DNA from: Oscillatoriales cyanobacterium CG2_30_40_61
Lineage (GTDB): Bacteria; Cyanobacteriota; Cyanobacteriia; Cyanobacteriales; Microcoleaceae
NCBI GenBank assembly: GCA_001873365.1
Contig: MNYZ01000041.1
Location: 1-49,242, forward strand
Reading direction: 5' to 3'
Length of the DNA: 49,242 nucleotides
Position numbers and translations under genes: made by a program. Each line of letters begins with the position of its first letter. Positions within the stretch are counted from its first letter, which is position 1. Below the pieces are notes generated by a model, which saw nothing but the letters and a program-made list of their open reading frames with translations, was not told the DNA's origin and ran no database searches. Shown in pieces: positions 25,745-33,764 of this stretch.

Positions 25745-26493
25745 GACACAGAAGACACTGAAGTGCGAACAGGTTGTAGGGAGCCGACTTGAGCCATTTG
25801 CTCTCGTAGCCAAGTTTCAAACATTTCTTCGATCATACGGCGACGCATCGATTCATCTAACTGGGCGGGAAGGAATTTTTCTAACCGAATAATCACGAAC
25901 CATTCCGCTAAGGGCCGGGGTGCCCACAGTTGACCGGGTTGACTCACTGATAAAAGTTTACTAATCGCTGGGTGAGGTTGAGATACCGGAACTGGCCCCA
26001 AGACTCCACCAGAACGAGATTCTGGCCCTTCGGAATGATCACGGGCTACCTCAGCAAAGGAATTTTCCCCCTCCGCAATTCTAAAATAGAGTTCTTGGGC
26101 CAAGCCAGGATTTTTCGTCCGAATTAAGGAATATACAACTTGATCTAAACCACCTTTACGACTCAAAAAATAATTCTCGACCCGACCACTCCAAGTTTCT
26201 TGTTTAAATTTTTCAACTTTTACCGGGCGTTCTGCCATTTCCACAAGTTGTTCTGGGGTCATATCATAGGCGGCTAACCAAGCGGCTTTTGCTTCCGGGG
26301 AAGTAAGTTGGTGTTGACTTTCAAATCGTTCGACGGCCGCGGCTTGTTCGGCTTCTGTACAAGTGATCTTAGCGATCTCTTGATCCAAAATCACTTCCCG
26401 CAGAAATAATGGCATTAACTGATAACGCTTGAGCAGCGATGGCAAATCCTCTGCTGTAATAATGGTGTCTCCAACTTTGAACAATCCTGTCAT
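25741..26493 (-). CDS. Parvulin-type peptidyl-prolyl isomerase
   Basis: The 250-aa protein has a SurA/PpiC-like layout. An N-terminal helical chaperone-like part (about 1-135) precedes a parvulin domain (about 130-225). Recognisable segments are SLIRTKNPGLAQELYFRI, FAEVARDHSEGPESRSGGVL, GPVPVSQPHPAIS and WFVIIRLE. It has no signal peptide, so it probably acts in the cytoplasm, perhaps keeping the export substrate unfolded. ATG 26493 follows GGAGAG at a good distance; an upstream TTG (26505) is less likely. The stop overlaps the exporter start by four bases, so isomerase and exporter are made together. This pairing recurs in cyanobacterial type I secretion loci, as far as I know. Confidence 0.88.
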   Translation of the reverse strand: MTGLFKVGDTIITAEDLPSLLKRYQLMPLFLREVILDQEIAKITCTEAEQAAAVERFESQHQLTSPEAKAAWLAAYDMTPEQLVEMAERPVKVEKFKQETWSGRVENYFLSRKGGLDQVVYSLIRTKNPGLAQELYFRIAEGENSFAEVARDHSEGPESRSGGVLGPVPVSQPHPAISKLLSVSQPGQLWAPRPLAEWFVIIRLEKFLPAQLDESMRRRMIEEMFETWLREQMAQVGSLQPVRTSVSSVS

Positions 26494-26538
26494 TGAACTC
26501 TCCAACCGACTTTCACTACCCCGTTCAAATTTACCCTT

Positions 26539-26559
26539 GGTAGTCCGAAATTGACTACC
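26539..26559. promoter_or_regulatory. Inverted repeat upstream of the secretion operon
   Basis: GGTAGTC and GACTACC are exact reverse complements with seven bases between, about 45 bases before the PPIase start. TTGGAC lies just upstream on the minus strand. It may be an operator or a leader hairpin. Confidence 0.3.
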
Positions 26560-26789
26560 CGATCAAATCTACTTGTCCAAATAATAGCAGACCTTCTACT
26601 CCTTACCAGGAATTGGTGATCTCTAAATTACCTCAACTTTTGGGAAACTGCTCAAAAAAATTCCTGTATCGACTGACGCAGATCAATGGTTTCAGGTTCC
26701 GGTGTTCCGGTGTTCTGGCGTTTTCTGCCTGAAATCATGGCTTTTTTATAACTTATCGAAAAAATGGGTTTAAAACCCCGTCGTTCTAC

Positions 26790-26822
26790 GCCTGCCCTCA
26801 TGAAAATGGGGGACGGCTTTTT
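26790..26822 (+). repeat. Left-end hairpin of the TnpB element
   Basis: GCCTGCCCTCAT (26790-26801) pairs with ATGGGGGACGGC (26806-26817) around a GAAA tetraloop, with a two-base mismatch, and is followed by TTTTT. It may also stop transcription entering from upstream. Confidence 0.65.
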
Positions 26823-26875
26823 ATTGCGTCGTCTATTTGTGCTACTCTTAACAGTAAGAAGGTTAACAAAAAACA

Positions 26876-28102
26876 ATGAAGTTAAGGTATCGTTACCGAA
26901 TCTATCCAACAGACCAACAAAAGGGGCTGATGTCTCAATTGTTCGGTTGTTGTCGGGTAGTTTTTAACGATGCCTTAGCCTATTGTCAAGAACAATACCG
27001 TGAGGGGAATAAAAAACCTGATAGTAAAGAACTTTCTAAAAGACTTACGGAACTCAAGAAAACTGAGGAAAAGCAATGGTTAACAGAAGTTTCCTCTGTT
27101 CCCTTGCAACAGTCTTTGAGAGATTTGGAGCAGGCTTATTCTAACTTTTTCAAATCCTGTAAAGGACAAAGAAAAGGTAAGAAAGTTAAGCCACCTAGAT
27201 TTAAAAAACGTAAGTCTAAACAGTCTGCTAAGTTCACTGATAATGGCTTTAAAATCCATACCAATTCAGATTACATTCACCTAGCTAAAATTGGTGATAT
27301 TAAAGTAATTTGGAGCAGAGAGCTACCCGCAACGCCTTCGGGTGTTACCCTAATCAAAGATAGTGCTGATAAGTATTTTGTCAGTTTTGTAGTTGAGTTT
27401 AATCCTCAACAATTACCTGAAAATCAAAATTCCGAAGGAATTGATTTAGGAATCACTAATTTTGCCACATTAAGCAACGGCGAAAAAGTGAAATCTCCCA
27501 AACCTTTAAAGAAACAATTAAAGCGTTTAAGGAGATTACAGCAAAATTTGTCAAGAAAACAGAAAGGGAGTAAAAGAAGGGAGGTTGCTAGAAATAAATT
27601 AGCTAGGCTTCACGCTAAGATTTCTGATACCCGAAATGATTTTCTTCATAAACTGTCAACTAAGATTATTCGTGAGAATCAAACAATAGTCTTGGAAGAC
27701 CTAAACGTTTCAGGAATGGTTAAAAACAGAAAATTAGCCCGTGCCATTTCCGATTTAGGTTGGCGCAGTTTCAGGACTATGCTGGAAGCTAAATCAGTAA
27801 TGTACGGGCGTGATTTTAGAGTAATTGATAGATGGACTCCCACTTCTCAAACTTGCTCTTGCTGTGGCTTTAAAGGTGGCAAAAAAGAGTTAAATATTAG
27901 AGAGTGGATTTGCTTAAATTGTGGCACTTTTCACGATAGAGATATTAATGCCGCAGTAAATATTTTAGTCGCCGGAGGGCTTTCGGAGACTCTAAACGGA
28001 CGTGGAGAGAAGGTCAGTCTTTCTGCAAAGAAAGCACATCTCGGCGAAGCGTCAACCCTTCCAGCATTTCAGCAGTTGTCAATTTTTGATCTGCTTAAAT
28101 AG
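26876..28102 (+). CDS. tnpB: TnpB RNA-guided nuclease (OrfB family)
   Basis: Ancestor-type relative of Cas12, cutting DNA under guidance of an RNA read from the element's right end. At 408 aa it has full length. N-terminal helix-turn-helix/OrfB features (LRYRYRIYPTDQQKGLM, GCCRVVFNDAL) are present. The RuvC-like triad looks intact: D190 in GIDLGI, E274 in VLEDLNV and the acid in DRDINAA (D354 or D356). The zinc ribbon has C327-x2-C330 and C346-x2-C349. There are no stops or frameshifts, so the nuclease may be active. It starts at ATG 26876 with the strongly basic MKLRYRYR. Its 3' end overlaps the convergent GT2 gene by eight bases. Confidence 0.93.
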   Translation: MKLRYRYRIYPTDQQKGLMSQLFGCCRVVFNDALAYCQEQYREGNKKPDSKELSKRLTELKKTEEKQWLTEVSSVPLQQSLRDLEQAYSNFFKSCKGQRKGKKVKPPRFKKRKSKQSAKFTDNGFKIHTNSDYIHLAKIGDIKVIWSRELPATPSGVTLIKDSADKYFVSFVVEFNPQQLPENQNSEGIDLGITNFATLSNGEKVKSPKPLKKQLKRLRRLQQNLSRKQKGSKRREVARNKLARLHAKISDTRNDFLHKLSTKIIRENQTIVLEDLNVSGMVKNRKLARAISDLGWRSFRTMLEAKSVMYGRDFRVIDRWTPTSQTCSCCGFKGGKKELNIREWICLNCGTFHDRDINAAVNILVAGGLSETLNGRGEKVSLSAKKAHLGEASTLPAFQQLSIFDLLK

Positions 28103-28139
28103 ATGGAATCCCTGCCCGTTTTACGGCGGGGCGGATGTC
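27990..28139 (+). ncRNA. Candidate omegaRNA (reRNA) at the TnpB 3' end
   Basis: In studied TnpB systems the guide RNA spans the last part of tnpB and the right end, with the guide read from flanking DNA. Here the right end contains the CCTGCCCG/CGGGGCGG hairpin (28111-28134). The guide would begin near 28140 with GT2-derived sequence. Boundaries are inferred. Confidence 0.35.
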
Positions 28140-30719
28140 AATTAGACTGGCTACAGACTCAGAACCCTGTCCTTTTTCAACTAAAAAGTTAATAATTTTG
28201 TTTCTATAACCATAAATCCCCTGGAGATCAATTTCATTGAAACTATCATAATTTAGCTGAGAATATTTAAGATAACATTGGCATATATATACCCACAAAT
28301 CACAGGAAGATGAATCTATATTCAGGTTCTGGCTAATATAAGCTAATAAATTTTCTTGAAACCTAATATATTTTAATTGATCCTCTTGAATCTCAAAAAA
28401 ATTAACTTTTGCAAAAAGCCAGGTAACAAATTCAGGGAAAAAATATCTGGGAATCATCGCATTTTTGTATATAAAATCAAGTTCATAGGCTTTTTTATAT
28501 AACATAACCCCCATCAAATCGGGAATTAAATCACAGGAATACAAACCTTGATCAAGTCGTTTTTTTATAGATTCAATCCATGATTTCTCAATATCACTTC
28601 CTGCTTGATCAACAATATTACTGGTTAATAACATTTGATAAATCGGACGAATTTCCCGGGAGTATTGAGTTTCTAAATCCTGAGAATTTAAAGTTAACCA
28701 ATATTGAACTAGGGTTTGGCGAACTAATTGCAGACTCTCCATCACTTTATGATCATGATCTCTTTGATATTGGTTCAGTAAATCAGTGATTAATTTTAGA
28801 TAGAATTGTGAATTAAACAAAGTTTTTTGTAAAACCATCTGTTTAAAAGATGGACTCAAAAAACCATAGCAAGAATCTTGTAAAAGTTTTAAATAAAGTC
28901 TTTCATAATCTTTATAATTTTCTTTTTGAACAATATTAACTTGAGTTTGTTGTCTTTGATGAATCAGGAGAGAAGATAAGGTTTGATTCACAAAAGCAAT
29001 TTTATAATAACCCATAATTCTGAACCACATATCAACATCTAAAAGTTGCTGAAGTGTAGAATCAAATTCTCCTAATTTCTCAAAAACCTGTTTAGAAATT
29101 AATACGGTTGTCGGTTCTCCAATTTTATTTAATCCTCCTATTAAACAATTCGGATCTGATAAAAGATCTTGACCCGATTGTATCGGTTTTAAATTAGACC
29201 ATTTTTCATGTAAATTAATCGCCCCATTATAAGCAGATTGACAAGCTAAATCTGATTGTGAATTAGGGTCAATAAAGACTTGACGGGGCGAAAAAACTAA
29301 CCCTATTTCTGGATCTTGTTCGGCTAAATTAACCATTTCTTGAATACAATTAGGTTCTAACCAATCATCCTGAAAAATAAATTTGATATACTTACCTTGA
29401 GCTTGCTGAATAGAAAAATTAAGATTTTTGACTAACCCATAGTTAGAATGAGTTATAATTCGATAGGGAATAGAACAATTATTTTTAAAAGATTCGGCAA
29501 TTTTTACAGTTCCATCTGTTGACCCATCATCAGAAATAATTATTTCTAGGTTAGAATAGGTTTGATCTAAAGCACTCTGAATCGCTTTTGATAAGAATTG
29601 TTCCCCATTATAAGTCGGAATTAATATACTTACTAGCGGTTTAGATTTCGTTTCAATAGATAGATCTAATTTCTGTTCTAATGCTTCTAGGTGTTTTTTT
29701 GTTTGCTCCAGATCTTGCTTCAATTTTTTATTACTAATCATTTGAAAAATATCATAATTTCCAGTAAGATGAATCAGATCTGTATATTTAAACGAATATT
29801 TTTTTTCAATATATTCAGCAGATTCTGAATTATTCATCAACCGATATAAGGTAGAAATTCCAAAATATTGATGACTAGGACGATTAATATTTAAAGCCTG
29901 TTTTGCAATTAAAAATTGCAGATCGTCATGGGTAATAGGAGTTTCAATAAGTTGCTGCTGAGGAAAAATATTATCAAAATTTTGGCTAACCTCTGAACAT
30001 AAATAATGCTCAAGCACTTGAGACATTTCCCAAGTATGTCGAATCATATTTTCAGATGTTATACCACTAATATTGCGATCGTGAAATCGAAATAAAACCA
30101 AAGGTTCGGGTAAAATATGAATTTCTGATTTCAGACATAAACGTATCCAGAAATCTAAATCATGAATTTGACGTAATCGCGGATCGTATAAACCTACTTG
30201 ATCATAGCATTTTTTCTTAATTAAAACACTGGTATTACACAAAGAATTATCGGAGTGAAAAAAAGAATTTAACCATTGAAACCGATTTTTATTATTTTGA
30301 GCAAATAACTGTTGAAAATAGGATTCCTTACCTCGATGAAAATTACCATTTTTATCAATAATAATAGCGTGGGTAAAAACCGCATCGAATCCGGGGTTTT
30401 CATCTAAAAAATTAACTTGCTTTTCAAGTTTATCAGGTAAAAAAATATTATCAGAATCTAAAATTGCAATTAGTTCTCCCGTCGCCTGACGAATACAATG
30501 ATTTGCTGCTATACTCACTCCTTGATTCTGACTAAAAGAAAAATAGCGAATTCGAGGATCTTTTTTTTCTTTAATTATTTGCCATGTTTGATCCGTAGAA
30601 CCATCATTCGTGATCACAATTTCAAAATCTTGATAGGTTTGGTTTAAAACACTATCAATCGCTTCTGAAATGTAGGAATCTTGGTTATAAGTTGGAATAA
30701 TAACGCTGACTCTAGGCAT
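28095..30719 (-). CDS. Tandem-domain GT2 glycosyltransferase, 3' end replaced by TnpB element
   Basis: The 874 aa include two GT-A domains. The first (about 3-230) has VSVIIPTYNQDSYISEAIDS, TNDGSTDQT and the metal-binding ILDSDN (86-91). The second (about 360-590) repeats the pattern with VSILIPTYNGEQFL, SDDGSTDGT and IFQDDW. A coiled-coil linker lies near 335-355. The C-terminal 280 residues are helical with no known motif. The last 14 residues (DIRPAVKRAGIPSI) are encoded by 28098-28139, the right end of the TnpB element, so the native C-terminus has probably been lost. Both catalytic domains are untouched. It is divergent from the 30827 gene. The sugar donor is unknown. Confidence 0.85.
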   Translation of the reverse strand: MPRVSVIIPTYNQDSYISEAIDSVLNQTYQDFEIVITNDGSTDQTWQIIKEKKDPRIRYFSFSQNQGVSIAANHCIRQATGELIAILDSDNIFLPDKLEKQVNFLDENPGFDAVFTHAIIIDKNGNFHRGKESYFQQLFAQNNKNRFQWLNSFFHSDNSLCNTSVLIKKKCYDQVGLYDPRLRQIHDLDFWIRLCLKSEIHILPEPLVLFRFHDRNISGITSENMIRHTWEMSQVLEHYLCSEVSQNFDNIFPQQQLIETPITHDDLQFLIAKQALNINRPSHQYFGISTLYRLMNNSESAEYIEKKYSFKYTDLIHLTGNYDIFQMISNKKLKQDLEQTKKHLEALEQKLDLSIETKSKPLVSILIPTYNGEQFLSKAIQSALDQTYSNLEIIISDDGSTDGTVKIAESFKNNCSIPYRIITHSNYGLVKNLNFSIQQAQGKYIKFIFQDDWLEPNCIQEMVNLAEQDPEIGLVFSPRQVFIDPNSQSDLACQSAYNGAINLHEKWSNLKPIQSGQDLLSDPNCLIGGLNKIGEPTTVLISKQVFEKLGEFDSTLQQLLDVDMWFRIMGYYKIAFVNQTLSSLLIHQRQQTQVNIVQKENYKDYERLYLKLLQDSCYGFLSPSFKQMVLQKTLFNSQFYLKLITDLLNQYQRDHDHKVMESLQLVRQTLVQYWLTLNSQDLETQYSREIRPIYQMLLTSNIVDQAGSDIEKSWIESIKKRLDQGLYSCDLIPDLMGVMLYKKAYELDFIYKNAMIPRYFFPEFVTWLFAKVNFFEIQEDQLKYIRFQENLLAYISQNLNIDSSSCDLWVYICQCYLKYSQLNYDSFNEIDLQGIYGYRNKIINFLVEKGQGSESVASLIDIRPAVKRAGIPSI

Positions 30720-30826
30720 AAAATTTAAGGTGAAAATCGTCTCAAAAGTTTTTAATTCTAAAATTAACTTGCCAGTATGACCTAAAACCTGTTATTTATA
30801 AAATAGCTCTAATTTTACTCAAGGTT

Positions 30827-32530
30827 ATGAATAGAGATACTATAGATCAGGTCAGTGATCATCATTTTAATCAGAAACCCTCGGAGTTATTGAATTTTTT
30901 ACCCCCTAATGCTCAAGTCCTGATAGACGTGGGTTGTCGAAACCGAAGTACAGGTTATCATTATAAACGAATTAATCCTCAAAGTTTTTATTGGGGAATT
31001 TTAATTGATTCTGAGTTAAGTTCAGAAATAACTCAAGGGTTAGATCGGATTATTCTGAGTTCGATTGATCAGTTAGAAACAATCCGGTTAGAATTAGAAG
31101 AACAAACCGTAGATTGTTTGATTTATGATCGGATTTTACCCCAAACCAGAAACCCGCTCCAGGTTTTACAATATCACACTCGATGGTTAAAAGATCAAGG
31201 TCAAGTTTTAGCTTATATTCCTAATAGTCAATATTGGCAGAATATTATTAATTTGTTACAGGGGAAATCAGAAAATGAGGGTGAAGAAAATACTGATTAT
31301 CAAGGATTTACTTTAGAAAGAATTCAAAAACTATTCTGGGAAGCGGGATTATATATTTATGAAATTCAAACACGAGGAAAAAAAGATGATCAGTTTCAAA
31401 ATTTCCTACAATTAGTAGAACCACTTAGGAATAGTTTGGGGTTAGATCCTAATCGTTTTGCGACTCAAACCGCCGCCGAATTTTATATTGTTCGTGCGAT
31501 TAAATCATTACAACCTCCCCGTCGTTTATTAATTCAAACGGCGATTATGGCTCCTACAGGATGCGATCGCCTGCGAGTATTAGAACCCGATCAATTCAGC
31601 ACTACCATACCCGGAACCCGCACTATTTCAGCCTCTAAATCTATTCCTAAATGTTCCATTTTACCCGAAGAAGAAAAGGTTTTTATTTGGCAACGGACAA
31701 TTTTATCCTATGAGAATCACTTAGAAATATTAAGAAATTTGTTAAAACAGGATTATCTAATTATTGCTGAAATTGACGATAATCCTTTACGCAGACGGGA
31801 GTATGCGGATAATCGTTATCTGAGCTATCGTGGTTGTCATGGTGTACAGACTTCAACAGACCCTTTAAGGGTATTTTTACAACAGTTTAATCCTCACGTT
31901 GCTATCTTTAAAAATCATTTATTGATTTTACCTCCTCCTCGAATTTATGCCAATCCAAAAGTTACTTTATTTTTTGGCGCATTAAATCGGGAACAGGATT
32001 GGCAACCAATTATGGAAACCTTAAACCGGGTTTTAATTCGTCATCAAAGTTTAGTTAGGGTTAAGGTAATTCATGATCGACGTTTTTTTGATCATTTGGC
32101 AATATCTGATAAAGAATTTGAGCCATTTTGCAGTTATGATAGATATAATCAGATTCTACAAACCTGTGATATTGGTCTGTTACCGTTAACCCCCACACCT
32201 GTTAATTTAATGAAATCGGATTTAAAGTTTTTAGAATGTGCGGGTCATGGGGTGGCGGTTTTAGCCAGTCCAACGGTCTATGCACAATCGGTAATTCATG
32301 AAGAAACAGGTTTAATTTATCGCAATATTCAACAGTTTGAAATGTATTTGAATGAATTAATTGTTAATACCACTCTGAGGCAAAAAATCGCTAATAATGC
32401 CTATCTTTGGGTAAAAAGTAATCGTTTACTATCCCAACATTATCAACAGCGACGAGAATGGTATTTAAAAATGCGAGATAATTTACCCAGTTTAAATCAA
32501 GAATTGCGTCAACGAGTCCCAGAATTATGA
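30827..32530 (+). CDS. Fusion protein: methyltransferase-like N-terminus and glycosyltransferase-like C-terminus
   Basis: The N-terminal part (about 18-215) resembles a class I SAM-dependent methyltransferase. It has VLIDVGCRNRSTG (31-43) in the place of motif I, DCLIYDRILPQTRNP in the place of motif IV, and VLAYIPNSQYW afterwards. Motif I lacks the usual GxGxG, so activity is doubtful. Residues about 230-555 resemble a GT-B glycosyltransferase: VTLFFGALNREQDW, CDIGLLPLTPTPVNLMKSDL, KFLECAGHGVAVLAS and a C-terminal helix. This pattern is common in cyanobacterial surface-glycan genes. The total is 567 aa. It starts a plus-strand pair with the next gene, 91 bases away. The donor and acceptor are unknown. 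Confidence 0.72.
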   Translation: MNRDTIDQVSDHHFNQKPSELLNFLPPNAQVLIDVGCRNRSTGYHYKRINPQSFYWGILIDSELSSEITQGLDRIILSSIDQLETIRLELEEQTVDCLIYDRILPQTRNPLQVLQYHTRWLKDQGQVLAYIPNSQYWQNIINLLQGKSENEGEENTDYQGFTLERIQKLFWEAGLYIYEIQTRGKKDDQFQNFLQLVEPLRNSLGLDPNRFATQTAAEFYIVRAIKSLQPPRRLLIQTAIMAPTGCDRLRVLEPDQFSTTIPGTRTISASKSIPKCSILPEEEKVFIWQRTILSYENHLEILRNLLKQDYLIIAEIDDNPLRRREYADNRYLSYRGCHGVQTSTDPLRVFLQQFNPHVAIFKNHLLILPPPRIYANPKVTLFFGALNREQDWQPIMETLNRVLIRHQSLVRVKVIHDRRFFDHLAISDKEFEPFCSYDRYNQILQTCDIGLLPLTPTPVNLMKSDLKFLECAGHGVAVLASPTVYAQSVIHEETGLIYRNIQQFEMYLNELIVNTTLRQKIANNAYLWVKSNRLLSQHYQQRREWYLKMRDNLPSLNQELRQRVPEL

Positions 32531-32568
32531 TCACGGATTTAAAGGATTACGCGGATTGTACGGATTAG
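32531..32568. repeat. Short GGATT-type tandem repeat
   Basis: Units of the kind ACGGATT/GCGGATT recur four times after the stop of the upstream gene. The motif is of the short tandem type seen elsewhere in this window. Non-coding. Confidence 0.5.
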
Positions 32569-32621
32569 ATTTGGGCTTTGTTTAAGTTCTTCTAAAATGT
32601 TAAAAGGTTCAGTTATAAATT

Positions 32622-33533
32622 ATGCGGATTTTATTTACAATTCCTCACTTTTTTAACCCGGATGGAGATGGGAAACACGCATCTTTAAGTAAAGATCCCC
32701 GCCCTAGAATTAGTGCTCTAATCTTTGCTTTAACTGCTTTGCGGGAACTTTATAGTCAATCCCAGTGCATGATTGATATTGCTCAATGTCAGGCAATTCC
32801 GGTGAATCAGGAACACAATTATCAAGTTGATATTGTGATTTGTACTACTCAAGACTATCATTTACTGGCACAAATTCCCTTACCTTCATGGTTTTGTCAA
32901 CATTATCCTACCCAGGTAGAACCGATGTTACTAGGATTTCAATGTCATCAAGTTTTGCGGGAATATTTGGGTCAATATGATTATTATTGTTATTTAGAAG
33001 ATGATTTAATTTTGCGTGATCCCTGGTTATTTACAAAGTTAAATTGGTTTAATAGTCATGCTGGAAATAGCTGTTTGTTACAACCCAACCGTTATGAAGT
33101 TTCTCCCCATAGTAAAGTAATTAAAGCCTATATTGATGGGGATCTTTTACCGCATATCACGGCTAATTTTCAAAATATTCAAGATCAGCCGCAATTTATT
33201 GGGAAAGTGATGGAACAGGCGGTTTCATTTAAACGCCCTTTAAATCCCCATTCCGGTTGTTTCTTTTTGAATGCTGAACAGATGGAATATTGGGCAAAAC
33301 AACCCTATTTTTTAGATCGAGATTGTGGTTTTATTGGGCCCTTAGAAAGTGCCGCAACTTTAGGGATTATGAAAACATTTAAAATTTATAAACCTACGGC
33401 TTCCCATGCTAATTTCTTGGAAATTCAGCATTTTGGTTCGGGTTTTATTAATTTGATTGGCCGTCAAGTTAAGTATGGGAGGGAACAGGGAACAGGGAAC
33501 AGGGAACAGGAAGAAACGGATTTCAATGTATAG
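32622..33533 (+). CDS. Putative glycosyltransferase-like protein with a repeat-derived tail
   Basis: I cannot assign a firm family. The 303-aa protein starts MRILFTIPHFFNP, a typical beta-strand opening, and has YYCYLEDDLILRDPW (122-136), an acidic cluster like the DxD metal site of GT-A enzymes. Later come CLLQPNRYE, PLNPHSGCFFLNAEQMEYW and GPLESAATLGI. These suggest a GT-A glycosyltransferase similar to cyanobacterial surface-glycan enzymes. The last 18 or so residues (REQGTGNREQEETDFNV) are encoded by the GGGAACA tandem repeat at 33477-33511, so the tail was probably gained by repeat insertion before the old stop. It follows the fusion gene on the same strand. Confidence 0.65.
   Translation: MRILFTIPHFFNPDGDGKHASLSKDPRPRISALIFALTALRELYSQSQCMIDIAQCQAIPVNQEHNYQVDIVICTTQDYHLLAQIPLPSWFCQHYPTQVEPMLLGFQCHQVLREYLGQYDYYCYLEDDLILRDPWLFTKLNWFNSHAGNSCLLQPNRYEVSPHSKVIKAYIDGDLLPHITANFQNIQDQPQFIGKVMEQAVSFKRPLNPHSGCFFLNAEQMEYWAKQPYFLDRDCGFIGPLESAATLGIMKTFKIYKPTASHANFLEIQHFGSGFINLIGRQVKYGREQGTGNREQEETDFNV
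33477..33511. repeat. GGGAACA heptamer repeat inside coding sequence
   Basis: Four to five GGGAACA units. They are read in frame as part of the C-terminus of the 32622-33533 protein. Related arrays lie at 37402-37470 and 40042-40077. Confidence 0.85.
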
Positions 33534-33563
33534 GTCATCAGTCTTTGTTTCCTAGTGCGTAGT

Positions 33564-33661
33564 GCTATAGCAACTGCCAGGGCTATTAGGACTAATTATC
33601 GGCTGTCATTACCGCCTCAGTGCGGTAATCCATGTCCTAACTGTAATGGGTAGCGCTATAG
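33564..33661. mobile_element. MITE-like element, copy B (about 98 bp)
   Basis: Ends in GCTATAG and GCGCTATAG-type inverted termini and holds a perfect inner hairpin (ATTACCGC/GCGGTAAT). Inverted copy of 8241-8336. It lies between the glycosyltransferase-like gene and a terminator. Confidence 0.75.
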
Positions 33662-33701
33662 AAAAAAAGACCGAGAAATTATTTTTTTCCCGGTCTTTTT
33701 T
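33662..33701. terminator. Bidirectional intrinsic terminator
   Basis: AAAAAAAGACCGAG pairs with CCCGGTCTTTTTT, with one mismatch. The A-run on one side and T-run on the other let it stop both the plus-strand glycosyltransferase-like gene and the minus-strand RTX gene. Confidence 0.85.
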
Positions 33702-33764
33702 ATATTTGAACCTATTGAAATCCCGAAAGAGGAGAAATATTTCTCCTTCTGGTGTTCACCCAAC

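Larger units (their letters stand above)
26770..28139 (+). mobile_element. IS200/IS605-type element carrying tnpB only
   Basis: The element comprises a left-end hairpin (26790-26817), tnpB, and a right-end hairpin (28111-28134). Both hairpins are imperfect, with an internal TG mismatch in the CCTGCCC arm, the kind of asymmetry that TnpA reads in this family. No tnpA is present, so movement would need a Y1 transposase from elsewhere. The exact ends cannot be set without an empty site. The right end lies inside the annotated GT2 gene. Confidence 0.7.

Noticed and set aside
25745-25813. Upstream start extending the ABC exporter by 23 residues
   Set aside because: It lies inside the PPIase gene in another frame. 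ATG 25744 gives a coupled ATGA start.
26494-26505. TTG start of the PPIase at 26505
   Set aside because: ATG 26493 has GGAGAG at good spacing, and the four extra residues add nothing.
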